Positions 13,401 through 25,507 of a stretch of DNA of 64,000 bases are shown piece after piece. Position numbers and translations under genes: made by a program. The stretch's first letter is position 1, and each line of letters starts with the position of its first letter. The notes below the pieces were generated by a model. That model saw only the letters and a list, made by a program, of their open reading frames with translations. It did not search any database and had not been told where the DNA came from. This DNA comes from Cyclina sinensis (lineage: Eukaryota; Mollusca; Bivalvia; Venerida; Veneridae), in assembly GCA_012932295.1 (NCBI GenBank), contig JAAONU010000001.1, positions 682,001 through 746,000 of the forward strand. The letters run 5' to 3'.

Positions 13401-16400
13401 ATGTATCTTCTTTTAAGGAGGGTGAACTATATTGTCGAAGCTTTCTACCGTTAATCGACTCAGGTAAGAAGAAATCATGTCAAAAGTTTATCTTAGATTA
13501 GTAGTATCTTTTATGCTCCATATGTGAATGACTTCCTGACAGTTTTCAAATAATCACACGGCTTTGTCACGTCAAAGATTTCCTTTGAGCTATTGAAGTT
13601 TGAATACTTAGTATGTCATTTGTTTAGGTTTCTTTCGCGTTTCATTTAAAAAAATCTATACACTATAGATTTTGATGATTTGTTGACAAATTTTACAAAG
13701 CAATTGGATTAAACTCATCCTCTAAAAGTCAAAACGAACTAACAAGAACAACTTGGGATTAGTCCGATAGCTGGCTACATTTTGAAAAATTAGTAGCCAT
13801 TAGTAGCCTGAATCTAAAACATAGCTTATTAGTTACCCAGGACAAACAACAATAACTAAAAACTAATAAAATAACCTTTTGATGATGTCCAAGGTGTTCC
13901 CAACAGGATGTTATAAATAACTATCTGAGTATGTACAGCTCAATGTACGACATAATTATGCTTAGCCTAAAATACAACGAGCAGGTCATTTATATTTCCC
14001 AAATACATATAGGTATCATGTTCAAGATGTCCAAGACCAGGATGCATCAGACCTACCATATAAATTCGTTGAGCTCCTCTGATATTTTCACCTTTTGATT
14101 GTTCAATGTATGTCAAATTATTTGCCAAGATAAAACTAGCTGGCTATTTATCTTTCCCTAATGCACGAGATGTTCTAGGCCAGGACATAACAGGGCCATG
14201 CTGATATGTGCACTGTGCCTACCAGCTACCTGTATCATTGGATTTTATACAATTCCATCATATTATCAGCGGAACAGGTAGCAGCATCATGAACATTTCA
14301 TGAATCATTAATTTCATTAATTTACATTTTTCCAGTTCATCGCAGGCGTACGTGCGGACTCTTTAGTTTCTATATGATAAATATATTACAACATTTACTT
14401 CTTAGTTGAAAGCAGATCCTGTTATGTTTAGTGTAAGCTTTGGCGGACGACACTGCATTATTGATTAGGCTGACAAAACTATAAAATACTTTCATATCAG
14501 TATGAATGAAGGTAGTAAAAAATTTGAACCGTGATGTATAATTTTGAATCCTGTAAATCAAATCCCTGTAATAAAAAATCTTTTATGTTTTATTAAAAAA
14601 TAACAAAACCTTTATATTTAACTTTCTCTTTAAAACTACGCGTATGTTCGATTCATTAACCTTTTGCTTTTAATAATTCATTAAAAAAGTTTTAGAAGTC
14701 AATAAAGTAACGATTCATATAAGATGTAAACCCACCAGAACAATTCATTCTTTATTCTTTATAAAATTTACCTACTTCTTGGGTCTGTTAAACATATCAA
14801 GACTCATTTTCAATTACTTTAGCATATATACTATTTTACAATTACATCTATTCTCTTGAAAAATAATAAGGAAAGGGGTCATGTTTCAAACAAGAAAGAT
14901 ATGTCTGCTCAAGTAAACATACCCTTAAAATGAACAAAAATTTGACCCAATTTTGAGATTTGGGTATGTTCAGCATCTTCCTTGCATGAATTCAATTCTG
15001 AAAGAGTCTGAACAAAAAATTGTTACCATTATCAGAAACAGTCAAGCCAAGTGATTTATGTAAAACAAATACGCAGATAAGGGATTAGGGCAAACATTTT
15101 CAAAACAGCCAAGAAAACTAGGAACTGCTTATTTTCGACATATAGTGAGTACTATTTTTTGAGCTCTGGTTGACTGAATTAGTGGTTTCATACCTATAAT
15201 AGGTTAATATCTCTTGTGGAGGATTACTTTCTGTAGATTCTGCCTAGAATTCACCGTGACTTTCTTTTTTAAATAACCAGCTTTATACAGCGTTTAGCCG
15301 CAATAATAAGCATACAAATCGTATTTTAAGAAAATATGCGTAAGAGAAGTTGCGCCCTCTACACCCTCCAAAAAATAAAATAAATATAAAAACATTTTCC
15401 ACCTACATCATGTAATTGGTGGCATGGTCCCTACTTTCTGTTTACTTACTTTTAGCTTATGTTTTTTTTCTTCTTACATATTTATATTGATTAAGGCAGA
15501 TGTGTAGCAGCCTCAATCTGACGATTAGAAGACAAGAAGACAGTTATCGTACATTATAATTGCTAAAATATGCTACTTACACCTTTGAGTTTTTAAAGCA
15601 TTGGAACAGGTTTTTTTTTTCTCAGCGGAACAGAATTGAACATACAGTGTATTCACTCATACCGTTTATTACAGGCATTTTTTTCCAATAAACAAACAAA
15701 AAAAAAAAAGGAAAAAAAAAAAGAAGAAAATAATATGTCTAGTGACCTGTGTTTAGGGATGTATGATTCCAAGAGTAAATGAATTTATTACACTAGAACA
15801 GAATAAAAAGATAAAAAACACCAAATTCTTAAAGAAGATACTAATAAATGCATAAAAAGAAAATATATTGAAACCAAGGTAATTCAGAAAGTTAAATCTA
15901 TGTGTTTATATTGTAAACAATTGGTTGGATTTTTTTTTGTAGTTTTTTTAAACATATAATGTTATTGCAAACGAAAAGAAAATGGTATAATATACTTTGA
16001 ATATTTAGAATGGAGTAGAATATGAGAGGTAAATATGCTAAAATGTTACCTTATCAAGGCATGTTTAATGATTTGCGTAGTTTACTAGAGAGTTCTATAG
16101 CCTGATTATAGAATATTTTGTTCACAGATACGCTCTAAGCTTCGACATAACGCATTCCCTACCGTTTACAGAACTCTCATAAATGTTAAAATAAAATTAG
16201 ATCGTCGTTTATTTTCCTTCATCGATTAAACGTATGATTTAAATTAAAAATGAAATAACTAAAATGGCGAAATTAATCTTTTTAGGATCACGTGGTACTG
16301 AAAACTGTCAGGTAGAGTCTCTTACTACACTTGGAGTTATTTTTTTTATTTTTTTTCCTCTTTTTTTTCCCACAAGTATTACACGAAAAGATGATATAAA

Positions 16401-17615
16401 CAAGAGAATAGGAGAAAAAAGTCAAATGATGAAGACAGTATGTAGAGGTACAGACAATGTTTTAGAACATATCAGAACAGAAATCTCCCAAAAACTTTAA
16501 AGCTATCTAAGTTTCCATAGTGTAAAGAATTTTCAATAGAAGTACCAATTGTCCGTGTCGTTTTAAATGATTCCATATTTACAAAAAAATCGTCTTTTTA
16601 TCAATTCGTCTTCATAGATTATGTTACAAAATCGTTTACAATGGTTTGTGACTCACACTGAAGTTACTTATTATGTATTTCGCCCGTGGGATTTAAAGCT
16701 CTCTTTCAAGGTTTATCTAAAGAAAGTTTACATTAACCTTTGTGGCCAATATTTGTAAGAGTATCAAACGGGATAGAAAAAAAGTCAACTGTATTTTCAA
16801 TAGGTGACAATCCTTTTATGTACCACCAGTCAATAAAACAGCATGTTTTCAATAATATTAACACAAATGATTACTTAAAATGTTTGATATTCTCAGCTGT
16901 CGCACAAGAGATAAAACTTGTAGAATATGTACAATTATCGTAAGATTAGAAGGTTAGGTCATCCGAAAGGTATCATACTTAGGAGTGAAATGAAAACAGA
17001 ATCATTTTATTGAAACAAATCTAATCAGATTGAATGTCTTGCTTTTTGCAATGTACTCGTATATGTCACTTTCAAGAATGAAGTGCCACTTACAAGTGAA
17101 ATATTTCCCCTTTGAAAGACCTAAGAAAGTGAAATATTACTTGACACAGAAAACACTAAGGGCTACAAAGATAGTGATGAATATTTGTACACATTTAATC
17201 AAGAACTTTATTACGTTACTTTGTGAGTAGGACTTCGTGTATAGATCAAATAAAACTCCCCAATGACCGATGAAATTAAAAGATGAATAATTTTTGAGGA
17301 ATACTACAAAACAATAAAACTTATCCATGTAGTTTTTGAAGTTTGAAAACAGAAACTTTCAAAAATATTCATCTGCACACAACAGCACAGAACAGCTTAC
17401 AAGGCAAATATAGGGTGAACGTTATCGCTTACTTATCAGCTATCATGTATTTAAACTTCATCTATATCAAGAAACTATGCCTGACAGCAGTAATTTGCTT
17501 TCTGTGTTTCGTGCAGTAACAAATACGAGGCATTTCTTACTGTATACGAAGGGATGAAAGAGACGGATATATTTGATGAAAATAAGAACAAAAAACACAA
17601 CAGATAAAAACATGT
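10416..17615. other. non-coding stretch, no gene seen
   Basis: Nothing recognisable. The longest plus-strand frame, 10660-10881, has no identifiable domain or splice context. An A-rich low-complexity tract lies at about 15695-15735. A short sequence near 12563-12640 is related to one near 20845-20925 and is a dispersed repeat. Confidence 0.5.
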
Positions 17616-17621
17616 TTTATT
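17616..17621 (-). promoter_or_regulatory. AATAAA poly(A) signal of the ASB-like gene
   Basis: The minus strand reads AATAAA about 140 bases past the stop codon of the ankyrin/SOCS gene, a plausible position for 3' end formation. Confidence 0.5.
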
Positions 17622-17760
17622 ATTGTGACTAGCATTTACATAACTCAATTTAATACTGGCAGTCGGCATGAATATTTAAAACTAAAAGCAAAGTAAAATA
17701 TCCGTGAGATTCTTAACAAAAACAACAATATTGGCAGTAACTTGAACAATGAAAATTACT

Positions 17761-18360
17761 TCAGATTTTAAAATCATGAAACATTAGATATGCTTTGAGA
17801 TTCAGAGGGATATCAAACTTGTCTATTTCCTCTTTTAAACTATAACCGCATCTCAACGACTCGCGCACAGTCAGCCTGGCTAGACTCTGTAAGCGTGCCG
17901 GTGTTCTGAAAGACATCTTTAGTGCACTGTATCTGTCACGGCATTTATCCCTGCCCTTACCGTGTTTTATTTGTTTTTGAGAATTAGAAGGCATTTGAAA
18001 CCCAATGGAAATCAACTGTTTTGCAATATTCAGTCGTGTTTTTGCATGGAAATCGTGGTCATTTGAAGTAAACCTAAGTAATTTTGCTAATGGTGTTTGT
18101 CCGTTGTTATTTTCTATGTTGAAGCGACTTCCATATCGAATAAGCGTTTGAATAGTTTCCCGACAAGCCGCACCGCAAGCAATGTGTAGGGGCGTTTCTT
18201 TGTTTATGTCATCAAGAGTGTTAACATCTTGGCCCTCATCTAAAAGCAAGGTAAGCACACCTGGTGAGAACTTCGCAGCAACATGAATAGGAAGTTTTCC
18301 TGAGGAAGATTTGACTAGAGGGTCTGCACCAAGACTTATAACCCGTTCTGTGACCATTTC
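17761..18360 (-). CDS. ASB-like gene, last exon with ankyrin repeats and SOCS box
   Basis: The acceptor is ACTTTCAG|GAAATG. Two to three ankyrin repeats (GADPLVKSSSGKLPIHVAAK; DVNTLDDINKETPLHIAC; GSRFNIENNNGQTPLAKLL) lead to a linker and a terminal SOCS box. The stop is TAA-type at 17761-17763, with TTTAAAATC context on the plus strand. Confidence 0.85.
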   Translation of the reverse strand, partial: EMVTERVISLGADPLVKSSSGKLPIHVAAKFSPGVLTLLLDEGQDVNTLDDINKETPLHIACGAACRETIQTLIRYGSRFNIENNNGQTPLAKLLRFTSNDHDFHAKTRLNIAKQLISIGFQMPSNSQKQIKHGKGRDKCRDRYSALKMSFRTPARLQSLARLTVRESLRCGYSLKEEIDKFDIPLNLKAYLMFHDFKI

Positions 18361-19256
18361 CTGAAAGTATTAATATTGCAAAGATGTTAAATAATGAATT
18401 TCTGTTAAACATTCAAGGTAAATCAGAATGAAAGTGTAGAACCTCTGCTACAAAATACCAAACTGTTTCCATCTAATCTAAATAAAATATAATTTCCACT
18501 GTTTTATGTTATTTTATTTATGTAAATCTCTGCTATTATTATGATAATCTTCAGCGGTATTAGAAAGATTCGTTTTAGTTTAAAGTAAATCCGATAAAGA
18601 ATTTTATAATCAAATAATAGTAAATCAATATTTAGCCGTACTTATATTCGTAATAATATTATGGGACTAAATATTTGAAGAGTCAATTTACATTCACTGC
18701 ATTGTATATAAGTACAATTGATTGTAGTTTGCTTTAATGAAACTACAGTAAGTGATAAATTATTTACCTTATTTGTAAACTGAGAGGTTAATACTGAATG
18801 GATAATACCCTCGCCCCTATTATCCAGGGAACATATATCACCTCCAGCCTTTACTAGCTCTGTAACTATCTCCGTATGACCATAGCAAGCAGCTAAATGT
18901 ATAAGAGGTTTTCCATAACAGCTTCCATTGACATTAGCCCCTTTATCAATTATTTCTTTCACAATATCAGTATCTCCAACCTCAATCGCACTCAAGAGCA
19001 ATTTCTGAAGCAAAGATTTTCCTTGTTTGTTATAAATGTTTCCGAGTTCCTGGTCAAGGGAATCGAGAAATACCTTGACGACTCCAGTTTGGCGTTTAGA
19101 CACAGCATCTTCAATCACGTTTAGAAGTTCGTCTTTTAGTTTGTCCCTGTGGACTTTGAGGTGTTCTTTTAAAGCAGCTATTTCTACGTTCTCTGCGCAC
19201 CATTTTATACACTGCAAAGCATACTCAGGGGGGTCGTTTGAATCTAAAAGCTCCAT
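17761..19256 (-). CDS. ankyrin-repeat and SOCS-box protein (ASB-like), gene model
   Basis: Two coding exons on the minus strand, 19256-18768 and 18360-17761, join in phase 0 and give 362 residues. The N-terminal 65 or so residues are helical and unassigned. Ankyrin repeats follow, with phrases such as GKPLIHLAACYGHTEIV, GKLPIHVAAK, ETPLHIAC and GQTPLAKLL. The last 45 residues form a SOCS box (ARLQSLARLTVRESL, then IPLNLKAYL). ASB-family proteins use ankyrin repeats to hold a substrate and the SOCS box to recruit Elongin B/C and Cullin-5 for ubiquitylation. The BC-box position usually held by cysteine is alanine here. A good splice acceptor (TTTATTTCAG) directly precedes the first ATG, so either a 5'UTR intron ends there or further coding exons lie upstream. 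The substrate is unknown. Confidence 0.82.
18768..19256 (-). CDS. ASB-like gene, coding exon with N-terminus and first ankyrin repeats
   Basis: 163 codons beginning with ATG at 19256. An acceptor TTTCAG abuts the ATG on its 5' side. The exon ends in ...AATAAG|GTAAAT at phase 0. It carries an acidic helical N-terminus and repeats including the GANVNGSCYGKPLIHLAA and GGDICSLDNRGEGIIHS segments. Confidence 0.82.
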
Positions 19257-19260
19257 CTGA

Positions 19261-22028
19261 AATAAATAAATCCCTACATAATTCTATCAGTAGGTGCATG
19301 TATTAATACATTGTATTGCTCAAAGACATTTTTTTGGGTAAAATGTTCCATATGAGTTTACATATCTACAATGAATTTTTTTTCTTGTTACAAGAAAGAT
19401 AAATAAGCAGCCCTTATCTTATGTATTTAAAGTAATGTTTACTTATGTGTCATATCAGAACAGATCGATTAGACAAGATTTAAGGTCAGAATTACATAAT
19501 ATTCCATATATATATATTAAAGGAAATTTAATATTAATTTTTTTTTCTTATTTTAAAGTCTTTTAAACAAAATGGAATCCTAAAATTTAAAGAGCAAAAC
19601 ATAATAATGTCTAAGAGAAACATTAATGCTACACAAGATACGGAAATGATTTAAAAGTCTTACTTTTTTTCATTTCATTTCATATATCGTAAGAACGTCT
19701 CTCGTTATAGTTTCATTTGTGCCGAAATAAGATGTCTTCCATTATATTCCAAAGTTTCCAATATTTGCTTGCATTTGTCTTGAACCGATTCAAGATTTAA
19801 TCCGAGCCATATAAACAAATCATTTAAATACTGAACAGTTTATGTCTGCTTTGACATAACAATCAAGCGACCTTTTATAGCAAATATTGCTGACTCAAAG
19901 CCCAACACTCAAGTATTATTTACACTCTAATCAATAACCTAAGAGGTTTAAAAGAATTGTATATACAATGCTATCTATTTCAGTTTTTGAAAATTTAATT
20001 ACTTGTTTCAATACAAATACATAGTTAGGGAACTCAAAATGGAACCTAATGATAATTTTATTTATAGAAACTCATTCGTCTTAATAACTTTCAGCGTTAT
20101 CAAAAAATCGGACCATTGCGTATATTTGAATAGGAACCCCTATATGCAACTTTCTACTTTATCTGACAAATGGGTCTCTAAATTAGAAACGCGTATTTAC
20201 ATAGAACCTTCATGTTAAGTAATAAATTGCATTAGCCATTTCCTAATTGTCGTTTATTATTATTAATTAATTAATTAATTAACTGATATAAGCACGCACT
20301 AAAAAAATGTTAAAATGTTAAAATGCCGATTCTTACAGACCAACGTTTTTGCCTTTTATAAAATTATATCTGAATACATTATTAATAATTTTAGTTAAAA
20401 CTGAAATATCAAGAAAGATCTTTTCACTGTACATGTATCTATGTGTTGAGGAAAATGATGTATTAAATGTATGGAGACGAGGACAGCTGGCATAAAAAGC
20501 ATGTTTAAAAAATGTGATTAAAAGTCATAGTTCCATTAATATTGATGAGTATATAGTTTACCTTTTTTTAATATGACTAATAAGCTTTACATATCCTTCA
20601 CATCATTGAACGAGTTTTGTTTTCTACATAACTGTAAGGTTAAGTCGTCCGATTTTACCTACCTATGTGGGTGTATCTATTACGTTATTCGATTTGATAA
20701 ATCAAAGTATTTTTTCTTTTCAAATCTTCAATTGATGATTCAAATAATATTTTTATGACAAATTTTTCTAGATATTTGAAAGTACATTTTTTCTTTAAGA
20801 CACACCTGAGAAATACGGGATTGATTATATCTTTCTATCAATAACTTTCAAGTGGGGTGAACAAAATTGGTACCGGTAATTATTTTTAATACGACACTTG
20901 AAGAACCTTTCACTCCCACTTAAGTATTATCGGGGTACAAAGTGATTGGAAAATGTTAAGACTGCCTTAAATCGAGGATATGGGAAAGATTTGAAAGTAG
21001 TAGATAGATTTTGGTCATATATTTGCGGTATAATAACACACTTTGTAATAACATTATACCAAATATGTCTATGACTTACGGCACTTCGTAAAATTTAATT
21101 ACCACCCACCCCCACTTTCAAATAGGATGCTCTGTTCGGCGATAAAGCAATGGTCTCTTTGCGTCCGTATGTCCAAAGTTTAGTTCTGTAACTCATATGT
21201 GATCTGACATGACACTAAGGAAAGCTAAATGATATCAAAGTGCTGAGTAAATAACTAAACCTCTCAAATGACTATATCCACAGTTATTTTCCTTTTGTCC
21301 GGCGCGGTACCGTGGAATCTTTTGATAAATTTACTTGAAACTTGAAGAATGGTTAGATGGCATTGTGGAAAAGTGCATGGTAAAAGAAACCTCTAAACTG
21401 GCTATCCCTCTGATAAATTTTCCAGTTAAATTTTGATCTTTAGCGTTGCTCTGAAACTCTTCGATGCCTTGACCTGAAATTTAAGTTAGTATGGTTAGAT
21501 GCAATTAAGAAAACGCGCAGAGTAAAGGACCATAACGGTTACTTGGTTAGTTAATTGTTTTTGTTGTTTACCAACAATCATGTCGGTACTGTGAGTTTGC
21601 GATGGTAAAAAAACTTAACTTGAAATTTGAAGGGGAGAAAACAATAACTCTACATTATCCAATACCTAAAGTATGTATCTTATTCGTCTTTTCGTAGAAT
21701 AATTGTTCTTTGTGATTTCAATAAAAGTTGTTGCTACACACATATGTGTCTTGTTTGTCTATTTGCAAAGTAATTGTTCTTCATTATCTTAATAAAGGTT
21801 TTTGCCACACAACTATTCGTCTTTTATAGAAGTTTCTACCGAAGTAAGAAAATACAGAAATATTATTGAAATTCAAGCTCGAATTATATAGCAAATATGT
21901 ATTCTAGTCACAGTTTCTAAAACAGTTTTTGAAAATAATAGCAGAACAGGAATCATGGTGTAATCCAAATCTTTAAGAATGCCTTTGCCGGCTGGAAATA
22001 TAGTGTTTGAAGGCTTTATTCAATGAAT
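19261..22028. other. non-coding stretch upstream of the ASB-like gene
   Basis: AT-rich sequence. No further 5' exon of the minus-strand gene can be identified with confidence. It contains a diverged dispersed-repeat patch at about 20845-20925. Confidence 0.45.
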
Positions 22029-22310
22029 GTTCTAATGTCCCTGTGGTTAAGTCAGTTCTAATGTCCCTGTGGTTAAGTCAGTTCTAATGTCCCTGTGGTT
22101 AAGTCAGTTCTAATGTCCCTGTGGTTAAGACAGTTCTAATGTCCCTGTGGTTAAGTCAGTTCTAATGTCCCTGTGGTTAAGTCAGTTCTAATGTCCCTGT
22201 GGTTAAGTCAGTTCTAATGTCCCTGTGGTTAAGTCAGTTCTAATGTCCCTGTGGTTAAGTCATTTCTAATGTCCCTGTGGTTAAGTCAGTTCTAATGTCC
22301 CTGTGGTTAA
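22029..22310. repeat. 26 bp minisatellite, about 11 copies
   Basis: The unit is a near-perfect 26-mer containing CTAATGTCCCTGTGGTTAAG. Copies differ at only a few positions (one 'aagaca', one 'catttc'), which implies recent expansion or homogenisation. Confidence 0.95.
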
Positions 22311-23781
22311 CCTTCATGGTCTCCTTTCACACAAAAAGCTCTTTGGAGGAGCAACATGAAATATCAAATGTTTTGGTTTCAAAGTCTTTCTGTCGTAATT
22401 ATTTCATGTTATCTTATCGTTTTTCGACTGTTTTTGAAAGAACCAAATAAGATCAACACATAATTATTCCATCACAGAAACGAAAAACACTTAAATTTAG
22501 TTAAATGATTTAAGATTGTTTAAGTTTTTTGCGAAAATATGTCACTGGTTGGTAAAGTGTTATATGAGAAAGTATAAGCGAAAATGATAATTGGCACATT
22601 TTTAGTACTATTTTCATCTATGTCCCGGCAGCGGCCACATACCGTTACGATAAAAATTAAGCCATAAAATGGTCTGATAGAATAAACATATATGATAAGA
22701 AGAACAAGAGCAGAACAAATGTAAACGTTCATGTCAAAGTCTACCCCGGCAACAGTAGCTAAAAGTGTCTTTTATAGGTACCACTAATTGTAAAGTTATT
22801 TTTCACTCATCGTCAGATTTATGTTCACATTCCACATATACTGTCACTGTTTTGTCTACAGCCACGACGACGGATTCTAAATGTTGTAAATCTGAAAAAC
22901 ACAAAAACTTCCGGCAGAAAAATGTAACTACTTAGGGTTTAGACACTAAATTAATTTACATTCTGTAAAGCTGTACAACTACCTTCTTCGAGATCGCAGG
23001 AAAGGCCGATAACTCGGCGTGCAGCTTCTTCGATATGGTGCTAAATATACCTCGCAGAACTAACAACCAATCGAAAAGGTTGTTATAACCTGACGCTTTT
23101 GGATGCAATAGATAGTTTCACTTTTAGCAATTAAACTCTTTATTGCATAACTGGTATACATTTGATACCTTGTGGACATATATGTAGATATTTTGGCAAG
23201 CAACGGGCTATCGTGAGTTTTTTGAACGGTCATTATCTAGACTTGTTTAAAGGCATTGTCTGCATTATGATGAATATAGATTTTCTTCTATGTATTTACA
23301 TGTGATAAAACGAGATCACAACTAAAACGAAATAAACAAACATTTAGAAAAAAACGGACGTATGCATACACACACGTACATACGCATGTACGCAATTTCA
23401 ATTCACATAGACTTTCTTGTTGTACAATTTTTGATTCCTTTATTTGTCAAAATATACCGGTCTGTTAGTTTCCTAAATAATGACAGTATTCTTTCGTATA
23501 CGGGGAGATAACCTGTAGATGATAGAGGTACAAGAATGGACGTGGTTAAGTCCACTGTATTCAAGTCTTAAGCGTATCAGGAAGTGGAAGGTTTGAGGGT
23601 GGGTGCAGGTTCACCATCTTAAAGGAGGCTGAAACGGGTGTGAATAATTGTGTGTGAAAACACAGTTACCCCCTGAACAGATATCACAAACAAATGTTTA
23701 ATATCATTGAAGATCGCTCTTTATTAACAAAAACTAAATCAACAAAAGATAAAAAAAAGAATTTACAACATTAGAAAAATA
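22311..23781. other. non-coding stretch, no gene seen
   Basis: Nothing recognisable beyond AT-rich sequence and a short alternating purine/pyrimidine patch near 23360-23395. Confidence 0.5.
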
Positions 23782-23783
23782 TA

Positions 23784-24979
23784 CACTCAACAAAATGAAT
23801 TAAGGGTCATAGAAGGTCGTAGGTTCATAGATTTTTTAAATGCATAAGTGTTCATGTAACAGATAAATTGTGTTTTGCTTTAGACACACAGTTCTTGTGT
23901 ATATATGTGTTTATCTACCGGTAACAGCTCAGTTATCCCGTGCAGGTCCGTTCAAACACACCCACCCCTCAAAATCAACTGAAAATCCAATGTGTAGAAT
24001 AAAGTCAACGTGACATGAGCAGGTTTTAATTTGAATTTTCGATTCGAATCATCTGTAACACTATAGAACTGATTAGTGTGAAGAATCTCTGATGCCTAGA
24101 AGACACATGTCGGAGGCTGAGGCAGCCAGAGCAGTCGGTCGTCTGCTGGCTGGGCAAACGCAGCGCGAGGTGGCCTATGAGCATGGTGTTAGCCAAAGTA
24201 TAATCAAACGACTCTGGCAAAAGTACCTGGACACAGGCGCTGTCGCCAGACGTCCTCAAAGTGGACGTCCAAGGTCAACATCTGCTCGGGAAGACCGTGC
24301 CATCGTTGTCTTGGCAAAACGCCATAGGTTTGATTCGGCTGTTGGAATAGAGACTTCCAAACTGCTTCCAGTTTTCGAATCTCGGCACAAACATACCGCA
24401 ACAGACTCCACGACGGTAATTTACGTGCTCGCGGTCCTGTGGTACGTCCTCTTTTAACGCCAAGACACCGTGCGGCCCGTCTGGAGTTTGCCAGAGATCA
24501 CGTTAATTGGCAACTCGAGCACTTTCGTAATGTCCTATTCACCGACGAGTCCAAATTTTACCTGGACTTCCATGGTGGACGTCAGCGTGTATGGTGTCAG
24601 CGAAATGAGCGCTTCAGCGAGTGTTGCATATCCGAACATGACAAGTTTGGTAGAGGCTGTTATTGTTTGGGCGGGCATTTCTTACGACGGGCGTACAGAC
24701 CTTCACGTGTTTGTTAGCGGCACAGTTACTGCTAGATGTTATATTGACGAGATTCTACCACCTCAGGTCATTCCATATGCTGGTACAATCGGCCAGGAAT
24801 TCGTGTTAATGGACGACAATGCTACAGCTACTGTGTTTGTGAAACACACGTTACTTTGAGTTACAATTGGTCACAGAATTAATGAATATTTGTTGGATAT
24901 AAAGTTCAGCAAGTGAAAAAAGGTACGTCTTTAAGATCTGCTGTCATAAGTCCTTGACCCTTAATTTTTTTGTTAAGCG
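23784..24979 (+). mobile_element. Tc1/mariner-like DNA transposon, degenerate
   Basis: About 1.2 kb bounded by TA dinucleotides (23782-23783 and 24980-24981). Imperfect terminal inverted repeats read CACTCAACAAAA...TTAAGGGTCA on the left and, on the reverse strand, CGCTTAACAAAA...TTAAGGGTCA on the right. Inside lies a broken transposase on the plus strand. Confidence 0.85.
24092..24859 (+). pseudogene. Tc1-like transposase relic
   Basis: The N-terminal helix-turn-helix segment (EAEAARAVGRLLAGQTQREVA, then a GRPRSTSAREDRAIV linker) is in one frame. The catalytic core appears in two other frames, with LFTDESKF (first Asp) and FVLMDDNA (second Asp). At least two frameshifts separate them. The region that should hold the third acidic residue is missing, because the core stops near 24859 and the right inverted repeat follows within about 90 bases. 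The element cannot be autonomous. Confidence 0.85.
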
Positions 24980-25139
24980 TAATAACATGATAACCAAAAT
25001 GTATCTAAAAATTCCATATCTGACATCTGACCCTCGGGTTTCATATATTTCAAAAACTAATTTATCTGCAGTTATCCCTCATGAAATCTAGCTGATAATG
25101 TTTTTCTACTTACTTCAATAAAATTAACCCTGTTTTAGA

Positions 25140-25275
25140 CACAACAAGGAGGATGAGTAGACGAGGGGTATTCGGAAATATTTGTCCGAATCCGACTACG
25201 GGTGAGATTCTCCGGGGACTTTCCGCATTACTCTTTCGGTGCGAGGACTGGTTTGAATCCATGAAGCAGTCATCG
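25140..25275 (+). repeat. possible tRNA-derived repeat fragment
   Basis: A GGTTTGAATCC B-box-like motif near 25250 follows a GC-richer stretch (GGTGAGATTCTCCGGGGAC). This island stands out from the AT-rich surroundings. No complete cloverleaf can be drawn. Confidence 0.25.
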
Positions 25276-25507
25276 CATTGAATTCATGTTGTTTACAATA
25301 ACTTCTTTCCCAATATATGCAAAATAGGTTTAAACTAATGTATGTTTATATTTATCTGTAGACCATATATACAGGTTTGCAATTATGAATACATCCATGT
25401 AGCAATCAATTGTTTACGGATTTGTTGAGGGTCGTTTACGCCTCAAACCTTCCTTGATAAAATCAGACAGATTTTGACTGTGATTACCAATTATTTACTC
25501 AAGTATA

